In this document: piece by piece, positions 1-9,121 of the stretch
How positions within the stretch are numbered: the stretch's first letter is position 1
Layout: each line of letters begins with the position of its first letter
Assembly: GCA_020724425.1 (NCBI GenBank)
Contig: DYGY01000006.1
Location: 1-64,000 of the forward strand
Direction: 5' to 3'
From: Thermaerobacter marianensis
GTDB taxonomy: Bacteria > Bacillota > Sulfobacillia > DVGY01
Length of the DNA stretch: 64,000 bases
Program-made: the position numbers and the translations under genes
Notes under the pieces: model-generated
Told to the model about the DNA's origin: nothing
What the model saw: only the letters and a program-made list of their open reading frames with translations
Databases searched by the model: none

Positions 1-1
1 G

Positions 2-1771
2 CTGGTAGTGGATGCAGTTAGTGGTGTTGAAGTTGGTACAGAATTAACCTGGCGCTATGCCAATGACCTTAATTTAAGCAAGGTTATCTTTATTAATAAA
101 CTGGATAGGGAAAATGCTTCTTTTGCTGATACCATAGCTAATTTACGTGAAGCTTTTGGCAGTGTCGTCTATCCAATCCAGCTGCCTATTGGTAAGGAAG
201 CATCATTTAAGGGTGTAGTCGATATTTTGGAAAACAAGGCTTTCTATTTTGAGAATGGCTCGATGACTGAAGGGGAAGTTCCTGCTGATGTCATGGATGA
301 CCTTAGTATTTATAGAGATGAGATTATTGAAGCTATTGCGGAAGCTGATGATGAGCTCTTGATGAAATATCTTGAAGGAGAAGCTTTGACTGATCAGGAT
401 ATCAGAGTTGGTCTGAGGAAAGCTGTAATCAATGGCTCTATTGCCCCTGTATATATTGGTGCAGGAACCAAGCTTATTGGTGTTCAGTCATTATTGGATG
501 GTATAATGAACTTCCTGCCATCTCCTGCAGATATAGAGGCTCTTGAAGGTCTTGTTCCGGGTAGTGATGCTGTACAGAACAGGAAACCTGCTGCAAATGA
601 GCCATTCTCCGCTCTTGTATTTAAGACCTTAGCAGATCCCTATGTTGGTAAAGTAACTATGTTTCGTATCTATTCAGGAACACTGAAGTCTGATACTTCT
701 GTCTATAATGCTAGTAGAGATAAGACTGAGAGAATTGGTTCCCTGTTTTTCCTTCAGGGCAAGGAACAGGTCATGGTTGAGGAAGCCTCGGCTGGTGACA
801 TTGTTGCAGTAGCCAAGTTGGCAGAAACGATGACAGGGGATACTCTGACTGACAGTGCTCATCCTTTGGTATATAAACCGATTGAGTTTCCTAAACCAGT
901 CTTTAGTGTGGCTGTTGAACCTAAATCCAAGGGTGATGAGGATAAAATTGGTAGTGGTTTGACACGATTAAGTGAAGAAGATCCTACCTTTATCGTTGAA
1001 AGAAGAGCTGAAACAAAACAGACAGTGGTTTCTGGTATGGGTGAACTTCACATTGACGTTATTGCAAATCGACTGAAGAGAAAATTCGGTGTGGATGTTA
1101 ATCTCACTGAGCCTAGGCTAGCCTATCGTGAGACTATTCGAGGTAAGGCACATGTGGAAGGCAAGCATAAGAAACAGTCTGGTGGTAGAGGTCAATATGG
1201 TCATGTCGTTATCGAAATGGAAGCTATGACTGATGGTCAGGATTTTGAATTTGTTGATAAGATATTTGGTGGATCTGTACCAAGACAGTATATTCCGGCA
1301 GTTGAGAAGGGTGTAAGAGAAGTAATGGTAGATGGCGTTTTGGCCGGATATCCTGTCACCGGTGTACGAGTCACTCTTCTTGATGGATCTTTCCACCCGG
1401 TTGACTCATCAGAAATGGCCTTTAAGATTGCTGCTTCACTAGCCTTCAAGAAGGGTTTTATGGAAGCTCGACCAATTCTGTTAGAACCAGTGGTTAATGT
1501 TGAGGTATTAGTACCTGAGGTTTTTATGGGAGATGTCATTGGTGACTTAAACAAGAAACGTGGTAGGATATTAGGTATGGAACCTGATGGTACCATGCAG
1601 GTTGTTAAGGCACAGGTACCTGAATCTGAAATGGCCAAGTATGCCATTGACCTTCGTTCAATGACGCAGGGTCGGGGGACATATACACTAGCTTTTTCTC
1701 ATTATGAAGAGGTGCCAGCGCAGTTAGCTGAAAGCATTATCGAGGAGGCAAAGAAAGAAGAAGAGAATTAG
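2..1771 (+). CDS. Elongation factor G paralogue (second EF-G), 5' end outside window
   Basis: A GTPase of the EF-G family; canonical EF-G moves tRNA and mRNA through the ribosome, while the role of this second copy is not known. The reading frame is open from base 2, so the start and the G1-G3 GTPase motifs lie to the left of the window. What is visible: the G4 motif NKLD, the domain II barrel, the domain III stretch SGMGELHIDVI, and domain IV/V with [11 protein letters not shown] and the C-terminal RGTYTLAFSHYEEVP. The complete fusA in this window (29637-31724) has NKMD and is followed by tuf, so it is the housekeeping copy. This one ends in a good terminator just before the ctsR promoter and is therefore a separate transcription unit. 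An antibiotic-protection or recycling role is possible but unsupported. Confidence 0.9.
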   Translation: MVVDAVSGVEVGTELTWRYANDLNLSKVIFINKLDRENASFADTIANLREAFGSVVYPIQLPIGKEASFKGVVDILENKAFYFENGSMTEGEVPADVMDDLSIYRDEIIEAIAEADDELLMKYLEGEALTDQDIRVGLRKAVINGSIAPVYIGAGTKLIGVQSLLDGIMNFLPSPADIEALEGLVPGSDAVQNRKPAANEPFSALVFKTLADPYVGKVTMFRIYSGTLKSDTSVYNASRDKTERIGSLFFLQGKEQVMVEEASAGDIVAVAKLAETMTGDTLTDSAHPLVYKPIEFPKPVFSVAVEPKSKGDEDKIGSGLTRLSEEDPTFIVERRAETKQTVVSGMGELHIDVIANRLKRKFGVDVNLTEPRLAYRETIRGKAHVEGKHKKQSGGRGQYGHVVIEMEAMTDGQDFEFVDKIFGGSVPRQYIPAVEKGVREVMVDGVLAGYPVTGVRVTLLDGSFHPVDSSEMAFKIAASLAFKKGFMEARPILLEPVVNVEVLVPEVFMGDVIGDLNKKRGRILGMEPDGTMQVVKAQVPESEMAKYAIDLRSMTQGRGTYTLAFSHYEEVPAQLAESIIEEAKKEEEN

Positions 1772-1779
1772 GACATTAG

Positions 1780-1810
1780 GAGAGATATCGAAAGATGTCT
1801 CTCTTTTTTT
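1780..1810 (+). terminator. Rho-independent terminator after the EF-G paralogue
   Basis: A 10-bp stem (1780-1789 with 1794-1803, including one G-U pair) closed by a GAAA tetraloop and followed by seven T residues (1804-1810). It separates the EF-G paralogue from the ctsR operon. Confidence 0.92.
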
Positions 1811-1817
1811 CTGCCTA

Positions 1818-1846
1818 TTGCAAAAATGGTTGCTTTTGGATATAAT
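1818..1846 (+). promoter_or_regulatory. SigA-type promoter of the ctsR operon
   Basis: TTGCAA at 1818-1823 and TATAAT at 1841-1846, with 17 bases between. The CtsR operator begins four bases after the -10 box, so bound CtsR would block initiation. Confidence 0.85.
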
Positions 1847-1849
1847 AAA

Positions 1850-1866
1850 GGTCAAAGAAGGTCAAA
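1850..1866 (+). promoter_or_regulatory. CtsR operator (tandem heptad repeat)
   Basis: GGTCAAA at 1850-1856, spacer GAA, GGTCAAA at 1860-1866. This matches the known CtsR consensus of two direct heptads with a 3-base spacer. It lies between the promoter and ctsR and overlaps the region of the ribosome-binding site. It supports autoregulation of ctsR-mcsA-mcsB-clpC as in Bacillus. Confidence 0.95.
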
Positions 1867-1872
1867 GGTGGA

Positions 1873-2358
1873 ATGGTTGTGTCAACTATAACTGATCTGA
1901 TAACCAATCACATTTTGTTGCTCTTAAGACATGCTGATGGTGAGATTAATATTCAAAGAAATGAACTAGCAGAGAAGTTTAGTTGTGCACCTTCTCAAAT
2001 TAACTATGTATTAGAAACAAGATTCAGCATTGATAAAGGGTATCTAGTGGAGAGTAAAAGGGGTGGTGGGGGATATATAAGGATATTTAAAATTCCTGTT
2101 GATGCCCACAGTCTTTTGATGGAGATAATTGATGTGCAAATTGGTAGGTCTTTGAGTCAAATTGAAGCGGAAAAAATAGTCCAGAGGTTACTTGATGCGG
2201 GTGTAATTAAGGTAAATCAGGCAAATATTATGTATGCAGCTATACAGAGAGAGAGCATACCAATCAATCTTCCCTGGCGTGACATTGTAAGAGCCAGTAT
2301 TTTGCGTAATATGGTCAGGGCTTTGTTGCATCAAAGCAAAAAAGAGGAGGGTGAATAG
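1873..2358 (+). CDS. ctsR: CtsR, transcriptional repressor of class III stress genes
   Basis: Winged-helix DNA-binding repressor of Clp protease and chaperone genes. The N-terminal half carries the HTH; the glycine-rich wing is visible as RGGGGYIRI (about residues 63-71), the segment that reads the operator and senses heat in Bacillus homologues. The C-terminal half is the dimerisation domain. Length (161 aa) is normal. First gene of a four-gene operon with mcsA, mcsB and clpC, with a perfect CtsR operator just upstream. The start is uncertain: ATG 1873 is used here, but GTG 1879 is better spaced from the AGGTGG ribosome-binding sequence. McsB phosphorylates CtsR on arginine in Bacillus, which fits the gene order. 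Confidence 0.96.
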   Translation: MVVSTITDLITNHILLLLRHADGEINIQRNELAEKFSCAPSQINYVLETRFSIDKGYLVESKRGGGGYIRIFKIPVDAHSLLMEIIDVQIGRSLSQIEAEKIVQRLLDAGVIKVNQANIMYAAIQRESIPINLPWRDIVRASILRNMVRALLHQSKKEEGE

Positions 2359-2360
2359 TT

Positions 2361-2867
2361 ATGGTATGTGAACAGTGCCAGCAAAGAAAAGCTACAGTTC
2401 ATCTTACTAGGATAATAAATGGTGAGAAAACAGAATCTCACTTGTGTGAGATGTGTGCTGCTGAAAGTGGAGATATGGGTTGGATGATGGAACCGACCTT
2501 TTCTATCCATAGCTTGTTGGGAGGGCTTCTTGATGTGGAACAGGGTACACTAAAGAGAAAAGAAACACGTTGCAGTCATTGTGGACAGTCATATAGAGAC
2601 TTTACAGAGAGAGGGCTTTTTGGCTGTTCTTCCTGTTATGAGACCTTTTCCTCGCAGATACCCCCTCTTTTAAGAAGAGTACAGGGAACGATGGAGCATC
2701 GTGGCAAGGTCCCGGTAAGGGCAGAAGGTATGGTTAAGGTGAAGCGTCAGCTTGAACAGCTTCGTAGAGAATTAGAAGAGGCTGTTATCAATGAAGAATA
2801 TGAACTCGCAGCCAAGTTACGGGATCACTTAAAAACATTAGAAAAACAGGTAGAGGGGGAGAAGTAG
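2361..2867 (+). CDS. mcsA: McsA, zinc-finger activator of the McsB arginine kinase
   Basis: Adaptor protein that activates McsB and senses thiol or metal stress in Bacillus. Four CxxC pairs are visible: CEQC near the N-terminus, CEMC at about 29-32, CSHC at about 71-74 and CSSC at about 89-92, giving two zinc sites. The C-terminal third is a UVR-type helical hairpin (EYELAAKLRDHLKTLEK) as in UvrB/UvrC and ClpC. It starts two bases after ctsR and directly abuts mcsB, so the three are probably translated together under CtsR control. All cysteines expected for the family are present. Confidence 0.95.
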   Translation: MVCEQCQQRKATVHLTRIINGEKTESHLCEMCAAESGDMGWMMEPTFSIHSLLGGLLDVEQGTLKRKETRCSHCGQSYRDFTERGLFGCSSCYETFSSQIPPLLRRVQGTMEHRGKVPVRAEGMVKVKRQLEQLRRELEEAVINEEYELAAKLRDHLKTLEKQVEGEK

Positions 2868-3902
2868 ATGTTAGAGACCTTGAGCAGGTGGACTTTAGGT
2901 GAGGGTCCTAATGCTGAGTATGTGGTTTCTAGCCGGGTACGGTTGGCAAGAAACCTTAAAGACTATTCTTTCCCTCACTTACTTAATAGAGAACAGGCTC
3001 AGGAGATTATAGATGAGGTGCAAGATATTACAGCGCAATCTTTTAGCACATATCAACTAAGAGAATATGATGACTTAGGTTTACAGGTGTTAATTGAGAA
3101 ACATCTGATAAGTTTGCTGTTAGCAGAGCAAAAACACAATTCTGCTTTAGTTATAGGGGATGATGATTCAGCTAGCATCATGGTAAATGAAGAAGATCAT
3201 TTTCGTCTGCAGAGTATTATGCCTGGGCTTGAGCTCAGGAAAGGTTTATATCAGGTTCAGCATTTGGATAACCTCTTAGAAGAGCATCTGGAGTTTGCTT
3301 TCTCTGAACAAATTGGTTATCTAACCGCTTGTCCAACTAATGTTGGTACTGGTTTAAGAGCATCAGTGATGCTTCATCTTCCAGCACTGGTTATGACCGG
3401 TCAGATTGGACCAGTATTAAGCACCTTATCCAAATTTGGTGTGGTAGTGCGTGGTTTGTATGGTGAAGGAACCGAGGCACTAGGTAATTTGTTTCAGATT
3501 TCTAATCAGATTACGCTTGGATCAGAGGAGGAAGAGATTATTAGTAATCTTGAGTTAATTACTAACAAGATTATTGAACAAGAGAAGTTAGCTCGCAAGA
3601 AACTAACCCATGATGCTTTATTGAGGTTAGAGGATCGTGTAGGTAGAGCTCTTGGGACATTAACTAATGCTAGGATTATTAACTCTGCTGAAGCCATGAA
3701 ACACTTATCAGATGTTAGATTAGGTATTGATTTAGGGATAATTTCTGATATTCCAGCGAAGGCTTTTAACGAACTATTGTTGTTAATGCAACCTGCCATG
3801 TTGCAGGCTCTAGAAAGAAAAAAACTAACTGCTATGGAGAGAGATATTAAAAGAGCAAGTGTAATTAGAGAACATTTATCTAAGAGGATGGAGGGTCGTT
3901 AA
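2868..3902 (+). CDS. mcsB: McsB, protein-arginine kinase
   Basis: Phosphorylates arginine residues in proteins; phospho-arginine inactivates CtsR and marks substrates for ClpC-ClpP in Bacillus. The sequence shows the guanido-kinase catalytic fold: SSRVRLARN near residue 21, [14 protein letters not shown] around 155-168, and [13 protein letters not shown] near 195-207. Length 344 aa is slightly below the approximately 350-360 aa usual for the family. It immediately follows the mcsA stop codon and is one base from clpC. Nothing is missing from the recognisable active-site motifs. Confidence 0.96.
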   Translation: MLETLSRWTLGEGPNAEYVVSSRVRLARNLKDYSFPHLLNREQAQEIIDEVQDITAQSFSTYQLREYDDLGLQVLIEKHLISLLLAEQKHNSALVIGDDDSASIMVNEEDHFRLQSIMPGLELRKGLYQVQHLDNLLEEHLEFAFSEQIGYLTACPTNVGTGLRASVMLHLPALVMTGQIGPVLSTLSKFGVVVRGLYGEGTEALGNLFQISNQITLGSEEEEIISNLELITNKIIEQEKLARKKLTHDALLRLEDRVGRALGTLTNARIINSAEAMKHLSDVRLGIDLGIISDIPAKAFNELLLLMQPAMLQALERKKLTAMERDIKRASVIREHLSKRMEGR

Positions 3903-3903
3903 G

Positions 3904-6357
3904 ATGTTTGAACGCTACAGATATTCTGAAAGGGCTCAAAAAGTTATTGTACTAGCTCAAGAAGAGGCTCGTAGATTGAACTATAACTATGTTGGTACAG
4001 AACATCTTCTTCTTGGTTTGATTCGTGAAGGTACAGGTATTGCTGCTAAAGCTTTAATGAGTCTAGGGATTAGTTTAGATCAGGTTCAGGCAGAAGTTGA
4101 AAAGATTATTGGCAAAGGGAATGCTCAAGTAGGTGGGGAAATTGGTTATACTCCTAGAGCTAAGAAGGTTGTAATGGAGTTGGCTCCTGAAGAAGCCAGG
4201 CAGTTGGGTCATAGTTATGTGGGTACTGAACACATTCTTCTTGGTTTGATTCGTGAAGGGGAAGGCGTTGCTGCCCGTGTTTTAGAAAATACGGGGGCTG
4301 ATCTGGAAAGGGTTCGTCAGCAGGTTATAAAGCTTCTAGGTGGTGCACCTGTTCAACCTACCGCAGCACCGCGAAGCAGAAGGACCAATAAGAGTAGCAC
4401 CCCTACCCTTGATAGTTTTGGCAGGGATTTGACTATGCAGGCTGAGGAAGGAAAGCTAGATCCTGTAATCGGTCGTACTAATGAGATTGAGCGGGTAATT
4501 CAGATTCTTAGTAGGAGAACCAAGAATAATCCAGTGTTAATTGGTGAACCGGGTGTTGGTAAGACCGCTATAGTTGAAGGTCTTGCTCAGAAGATAATCC
4601 AGAATGAGGTACCAGAGACTCTTAAGAACAAGAGAGTAGTTACAATGGACATGGGGACACTGGTAGCAGGCTCCAAGTACAGAGGTGAATTTGAAGAAAG
4701 ACTGAAGAAGATAATGGATGAAATTAGGAGAGCTGGAGACATCATCCTCTTTATCGATGAGTTACACACAATTATTGGTGCCGGTGCTGCTGAAGGTGCT
4801 ATTGATGCTTCTAGCATTCTAAAGCCGGCTCTAGCCAGAGGAGAACTCCAGACTATTGGTGCTACAACTCTTGATGAGTATCGGAAGTATGTAGAAAGAG
4901 ATGCAGCATTAGAGAGAAGATTCCAGCCAATAATGGTGGATGAACCTACTCAAGAACAGGCAATAGCGATTCTTCAGGGGTTACGAGATGTTTATGAGGT
5001 ACACCATCGGGTAGAAATAACAGATGAAGCCATTAACGCAGCTGTTAAGTTTTCTGATCGTTATGTAGCTGATAGATTCCTGCCTGATAAAGCGATTGAT
5101 CTCATTGATGAGGCTGCTTCTAGAGTACGTTTACAATCCTTTGTGGCTCCTCCAGAGTTAAAGGACCTTGAGGAAAGACTTGAAGAAGTACGGAAAGAGA
5201 AAGACGCAGCCGTACAATCACAGGAGTTCGAGAAGGCTGCTAGTCTAAGAGACCAAGAGCAAAAATTAGAGCAGCAAATGAATACTGCTAAGTCAGAATG
5301 GCAACAGAATCAGGCCAATCAGCGTAAGGTTGTTCAAGTTGATGATATTGCCAAGATTGTCTCTGATTGGACTGGAATACCGGTAACCAAACTTGCCCAG
5401 GAAGAGACTGAAAAGCTACTTCATCTCGAAGACAATTTGCATAAACGTGTTATCGCTCAAGATGAGGCTGTTAAGGCTGTAGCCAAAGCTATTCGAAGGG
5501 CCCGAGCAGGTCTTAAGGATCCTCACCGTCCCATTGGTTCTTTTATCTTCCTTGGCCCTACAGGAGTAGGGAAGACAGAACTTGCTAAAGCATTAGCCGA
5601 AGGACTATTTGGTGATGAAGAAGCCATGATTACAATTGATATGTCAGAATATATGGAAAGACATACAGTATCTCGTTTAGTTGGAGCTCCTCCTGGTTAT
5701 GTAGGTTATGAAGAGGGTGGTATGTTAACTGAGGCAGTAAGGCGTAAACCATACTCGGTTGTCTTGCTTGATGAGATTGAAAAAGCACACCCTGAGGTAT
5801 TTAATGTTCTCTTACAGGTCTTAGAGGAGGGTCGCCTTACAGATTCTAAAGGTAGGAAAGTAGATTTCCGTAATACCGTATTGATTATGACATCTAATGT
5901 TGGTGCTCAGTTAATCAGAAAAGAAGGTGCTGTAGGTTTCCATGTTGTGAAAGATGAAGAGCAAACCTATCAAGCTATGAAAGATAAGATAATGGATGAG
6001 GTAAGGAAGACCTTTAGGCCAGAATTCATTAATCGAATCGATGAGATTATAGTGTTCCATTCACTAAATGAAGATCATCTAAAGAGTATTGTCACATTGA
6101 TGGTTGATGATGTTAGCAAAAGAATCGTTGAAAATGGTCTTTCGATTGAGGTTACCGATGCAGCTAAGAGCTTCTTAGTCTCAGAAGGTAATGATCTAGT
6201 TTTTGGTGCAAGACCTCTTAGGAGGGTTATAACCAGGAAAATTGAAGATCCTCTCTCTGAGAAGCTTCTGGCAGGAGAATTCACTGAAGGTGATATAATC
6301 AATATAGATGTCAATGAAGAGAAAACAGAGCTCACTTTTCAGAAGAAGAACTCATAA
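3904..6357 (+). CDS. clpC: ClpC, AAA+ unfoldase of the Clp protease
   Basis: ATP-driven unfoldase that feeds ClpP. Domain order: two N-terminal Clp repeats (about residues 1-150; [15 protein letters not shown] and [15 protein letters not shown]), AAA+ 1 with Walker A GEPGVGKT near 214, a middle UVR-like coiled coil (about 415-480), and AAA+ 2 with GPTGVGKT near 551 and the Walker B region [15 protein letters not shown]. 817 aa is normal. It closes the CtsR operon and is followed by a strong bidirectional terminator. In Bacillus radA and disA come next; here they do not. Confidence 0.97.
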   Translation: MFERYRYSERAQKVIVLAQEEARRLNYNYVGTEHLLLGLIREGTGIAAKALMSLGISLDQVQAEVEKIIGKGNAQVGGEIGYTPRAKKVVMELAPEEARQLGHSYVGTEHILLGLIREGEGVAARVLENTGADLERVRQQVIKLLGGAPVQPTAAPRSRRTNKSSTPTLDSFGRDLTMQAEEGKLDPVIGRTNEIERVIQILSRRTKNNPVLIGEPGVGKTAIVEGLAQKIIQNEVPETLKNKRVVTMDMGTLVAGSKYRGEFEERLKKIMDEIRRAGDIILFIDELHTIIGAGAAEGAIDASSILKPALARGELQTIGATTLDEYRKYVERDAALERRFQPIMVDEPTQEQAIAILQGLRDVYEVHHRVEITDEAINAAVKFSDRYVADRFLPDKAIDLIDEAASRVRLQSFVAPPELKDLEERLEEVRKEKDAAVQSQEFEKAASLRDQEQKLEQQMNTAKSEWQQNQANQRKVVQVDDIAKIVSDWTGIPVTKLAQEETEKLLHLEDNLHKRVIAQDEAVKAVAKAIRRARAGLKDPHRPIGSFIFLGPTGVGKTELAKALAEGLFGDEEAMITIDMSEYMERHTVSRLVGAPPGYVGYEEGGMLTEAVRRKPYSVVLLDEIEKAHPEVFNVLLQVLEEGRLTDSKGRKVDFRNTVLIMTSNVGAQLIRKEGAVGFHVVKDEEQTYQAMKDKIMDEVRKTFRPEFINRIDEIIVFHSLNEDHLKSIVTLMVDDVSKRIVENGLSIEVTDAAKSFLVSEGNDLVFGARPLRRVITRKIEDPLSEKLLAGEFTEGDIINIDVNEEKTELTFQKKNS

Positions 6358-6362
6358 CTATA

Positions 6363-6392
6363 AAAGGTCCTTGAAAATGCTCAAGGACCTTT
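6363..6392. terminator. Bidirectional terminator between clpC and the convergent gene
   Basis: Perfect 12-bp inverted repeat (6363-6374 with 6381-6392), seven-base loop. T-rich sequence follows on the + strand, and a run of A precedes it (T on the - strand). It serves both clpC (+) and the 6399-6794 gene (-). Confidence 0.88.
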
Positions 6393-6398
6393 CTTAAC

Positions 6399-6794
6399 TT
6401 AAGAAAGCTTATATATGCCTAATGTACTCAAACGTTTGTGCTCTTTAATTAGGATGTCATAGAAGTTTAAGTCGAAGGTATTAAGCATTGCTACCAGATA
6501 GAACATCAAACTTCCCACTTCAGCTTCTATGGTTTCCTGACAGCTTTCACATAGGGTTCCTTCTACGTGTGTGTTCATGTAGTCTCTCAACTGCTCTAGA
6601 GATAAGTCAGGTGGTATTTGAGTCTTTTCAGCTCTAATCTTAATGCAGCCACAACTAGTTACAGACTTCATTACTGCTCGATTTACTCGAGCAGATGACT
6701 CCTGTATTTTTGTTGTAACATCAAGGATGCTTTTGTGTCTGACTAACCCCTGACCAACTACTTCTTGGAATTCATCGCATAGTAGGTCTTTCAT
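6399..6794 (-). CDS. Conserved clostridial protein of unknown function with a CGC / CESC cysteine pair
   Basis: I do not recognise an assigned function. 131 aa, predominantly helical by eye, no signal peptide or membrane segment. Two cysteine clusters (CGC near residue 48, CESC near 82-85) could bind a metal or a disulfide; between them is KAEKTQIPPDL-like sequence and after them a segment ending in a leucine-rich helix. The overall look (helical, FYLVAMLN... near the end) resembles small MazG-like proteins, but no MazG catalytic motif is visible. It has its own near-consensus promoter and an AAGGGGTGG ribosome-binding site five bases before the ATG. It is convergent with clpC and divergent from the DUF134 gene. 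Confidence 0.8.
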   Translation of the reverse strand: MKDLLCDEFQEVVGQGLVRHKSILDVTTKIQESSARVNRAVMKSVTSCGCIKIRAEKTQIPPDLSLEQLRDYMNTHVEGTLCESCQETIEAEVGSLMFYLVAMLNTFDLNFYDILIKEHKRLSTLGIYKLS

Positions 6795-6851
6795 TATTCC
6801 ACCCCTTGTTTAGCCCTGTGGATAGACAACAGGGTTCTTTGACCTACGCCT

Positions 6852-6881
6852 ATTATAATTGTTCTAGAGAAACTATGTCAA
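6852..6881 (-). promoter_or_regulatory. SigA-type promoter of the - strand gene at 6399-6794
   Basis: On the - strand: TTGACA (6881-6876) and TATAAT (6857-6852), 18 bases apart. The transcript leader then has a short hairpin (CCCTG...CAGGG) before the ribosome-binding site. Confidence 0.85.
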
Positions 6882-6960
6882 ATGGTAGAAGTGTACTTAT
6901 ATGCTGCTTCTTGAAGGACAATATGGTATTCTGTACATAGGTTAGAGGAAGGTGATTGTA

Positions 6961-7308
6961 ATGCCAAGGCCCAGAAAAATGAGACAGGTGGGTTTTTTGC
7001 CGGAAATAACTGTTTTTAAACCTCTTGGTGTTCCCCGGACAGAATTAGAGGAAGTTGTTTTGTCTGTTGAAGAAATAGAGGCTATTCGATTAAAAGACTT
7101 AGAGGGAATGGATCAGAATCTTTCAGCTGAACAGATGAAGGTTTCACGAGCCACCTTTCAGAGAGTTCTAAATAGTGCTAGAACAAAGATTGCAGATGTT
7201 TTGATAAATGGTAAACTCCTTAGAATTGAAGGAGGAGATTTTGAGCTAGACGAACATTGCCGTAATCGTCAAAGGCAAAGGAGACGATGTGATTCTGATG
7301 TCAAGTAG
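6961..7308 (+). CDS. DUF134 family DNA-binding protein
   Basis: Small HTH protein; the central part (LSVEEIEAIRLKDLEGM...MKVSRATFQRVLNSARTKIADVL) has the look of a sigma-70 region 4 helix-turn-helix, typical of DUF134. The N-terminus MPRPRKMRQVGFLPE is the family signature. Targets are unknown; homologues often sit beside iron-molybdenum-cofactor (NifX/NifB-like) proteins, which is not the case here. ATG 6961 is chosen over GTG 6952 because of the AGAGGAAGG ribosome-binding site and the family N-terminus. It overlaps the start of the HD-GYP gene by 20 bases, which implies translational coupling. A weak promoter (TTGAAG, 17 bases, TACATA) lies upstream. Confidence 0.88.
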   Translation: MPRPRKMRQVGFLPEITVFKPLGVPRTELEEVVLSVEEIEAIRLKDLEGMDQNLSAEQMKVSRATFQRVLNSARTKIADVLINGKLLRIEGGDFELDEHCRNRQRQRRRCDSDVK

Positions 7309-9022
7309 GGTATTTAGAAGGTTATCCTTGAAGCGTAAAGCGGCTATTTTTGTTTCTGTTATCTTAGTATTGATGGTTAGTAGTGCTACTAGTGTGTATT
7401 GGGAAGTGCAGAAAAATGCACATAATGCTCACCATATCAGCATGATTGGTAAACAGCGCATGTGGGTTGATTATATGGCAGGTCTCATACCTGATGCCCT
7501 AGAGGGCGATAAGGATGCTAAAGAACAACTTCGTAAGGTGCTATATAAGTTTGAAGATGCCATGCATATTCTTGAAAATGGAGGTTATGAGGGAGAAGAC
7601 TACATATATCCTGTTTCTCCTGAGTTACAGGAGTATGTGGCTAGCTTGAGAACGTTGTGGGATCTCGCAAAAGCTGATCTTATTAGGGTTTTGGATCCGG
7701 AGTATTCTTGGGATAGTTTCTTTGGGGACTATCAAGCATGGCAGGGTTATGAACCCGGGCAATATTATTTAGCACAGACAGAGATGTTAGTTGAACATAT
7801 CGAGGCGTTGAGTAGAGCTGAGCAAGATCAGACTATCAACGCTATGAATAATGTCATTAGGGTTATATTCTTAAATTTGGGGTTAGGATTGTTGGTTCTA
7901 GCTCTGGCATCATATGCGTTTAGGAAGGGTATATTGGATCCTCTCTCTGAGTTAGAAGGAACTACTAGAAAAATTACTAGAGAGGGAGATCTTTCAATTA
8001 AAATCCCTAAGATAGATAATCGAGACGAAATCGGTAGTCTGGCAAGAAGCTTTGATACAATGACCACTATTTTTTCGAATCTGCTTGTTAAGATTGAGCT
8101 TCTAAATGAAGCTGCAGGTAGCATTAATGCGAGTCTTAATCCTGAGGAGGTCCTTGAAAATCTTCATGTGATTCTAAATAGGGAGTTAGTTATTGAGGAG
8201 ATGTTTATTATCCTTCCTTCTCGGGAAAGAGAAGAAGTCTTAGCAGGTTTTCCTGTGAACAGGAGACCTGTTGCCGGTCCTTATCATATTCTGCCTTTAA
8301 GAGTGGGTGAAAAGATTATTGCTCACTGGTATATAGGGTTAGGGAAAAGTGATGGTGAGATGGCTAGCAGTATTCTTGAACCAATAGCTGATTACTTAGC
8401 TCTAAGTGTTAATAATACCTTGTTGTATCGTTCTGTCGAGAGTGCTTATGTAGATAATTTAAGGAGTTTGGCAGCAGCAATTGATGCCAAAGATTATTAT
8501 ACTCACTATCATTCAAGCAATGTTTCTAGGTATTCTGGAATCATTGCTCGCAAAATGGGTTTTACCGATTCCTTTGTAGGTCGAGTTGAAGCAGCTGGGT
8601 TATTACATGATATTGGCAAGATAGCTATTCCAGAAAGTATACTGAACAAAAAGGGTTCATTAAATGAACATGAGCGCTATCTGATGCAACAACATCCTGT
8701 AAAAGGTGCTGAGATAATTAATAAGACACCTGTTCTAGCAGATTTAAAAGCAGGTTTACTCTACCATCATGAGCGCTGGGACGGGAAAGGCTATCCAGAA
8801 GGCCTTATAGGAGAGCAGATTCCTCTTGAAGCCAGGATTATTGGTCTTGCTGATGCTCTTGATGCTATGACATCGGATAGACCATACAAGAAGGGGAAAT
8901 CGGTTAAAGAGGCAATTGAGGACCTTGAGAGCAATAGTGGGGCTCAGTTTAGTCCAAAGGTTGTTAGAGCAGCTGTTATTGCTTTAAAGGATGGAGATCT
9001 AATTATTGATCAAAATATTTAA
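7289..9022 (+). CDS. Membrane HD-GYP phosphodiesterase with PilJ/NIT-like sensor and HAMP
   Basis: Probable cyclic-dinucleotide phosphodiesterase with an extracytoplasmic sensor. Order: TM1 (about 13-33), an external helical domain with GKQRMWVDYMAG near 53-64 resembling the PilJ-type nitrate/nitrite-sensor signature, TM2 (about 190-212), HAMP (about 213-266), a poorly conserved GAF-like linker (about 270-390), and a C-terminal HD-GYP domain. The metal motif HDIGK begins at residue 440, HHERWDGKGYP has GYP at 501-503, and SDRPYKK follows, so the catalytic domain looks intact. Start GTG 7289 has AAGGAG six bases upstream; ATG 7298 is an alternative. It follows and overlaps the DUF134 gene. Substrate (c-di-GMP or another dinucleotide) is inferred from the family only. 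Confidence 0.93.
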   Translation: MILMSSRVFRRLSLKRKAAIFVSVILVLMVSSATSVYWEVQKNAHNAHHISMIGKQRMWVDYMAGLIPDALEGDKDAKEQLRKVLYKFEDAMHILENGGYEGEDYIYPVSPELQEYVASLRTLWDLAKADLIRVLDPEYSWDSFFGDYQAWQGYEPGQYYLAQTEMLVEHIEALSRAEQDQTINAMNNVIRVIFLNLGLGLLVLALASYAFRKGILDPLSELEGTTRKITREGDLSIKIPKIDNRDEIGSLARSFDTMTTIFSNLLVKIELLNEAAGSINASLNPEEVLENLHVILNRELVIEEMFIILPSREREEVLAGFPVNRRPVAGPYHILPLRVGEKIIAHWYIGLGKSDGEMASSILEPIADYLALSVNNTLLYRSVESAYVDNLRSLAAAIDAKDYYTHYHSSNVSRYSGIIARKMGFTDSFVGRVEAAGLLHDIGKIAIPESILNKKGSLNEHERYLMQQHPVKGAEIINKTPVLADLKAGLLYHHERWDGKGYPEGLIGEQIPLEARIIGLADALDAMTSDRPYKKGKSVKEAIEDLESNSGAQFSPKVVRAAVIALKDGDLIIDQNI

Positions 9023-9051
9023 TTGACACTAGAACCAGTCTGTGATAGAAT
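9023..9051 (+). promoter_or_regulatory. SigA-type promoter P1 of carD
   Basis: TTGACA at 9023-9028 and TAGAAT at 9046-9051, 17-base spacer. It begins directly after the stop codon of the HD-GYP gene. Confidence 0.8.
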
Positions 9052-9060
9052 ACAATTTTC

Positions 9061-9089
9061 TTGACATCATCTCCAATATATGTTATTCT
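9061..9089 (+). promoter_or_regulatory. SigA-type promoter P2 of carD
   Basis: TTGACA at 9061-9066 and TATTCT at 9084-9089, 17-base spacer. Second of two tandem promoters; it lies 38 bases after P1. Confidence 0.78.
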
Positions 9090-9121
9090 TATTAAAGAAG
9101 TGATCTCTGGAGGTGTGACTA

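Noticed and set aside
6838-6844. Second CtsR site upstream of the - strand gene (TTTGACC)
   Set aside because: Only a single heptad; no second copy at the required 3-base spacing.
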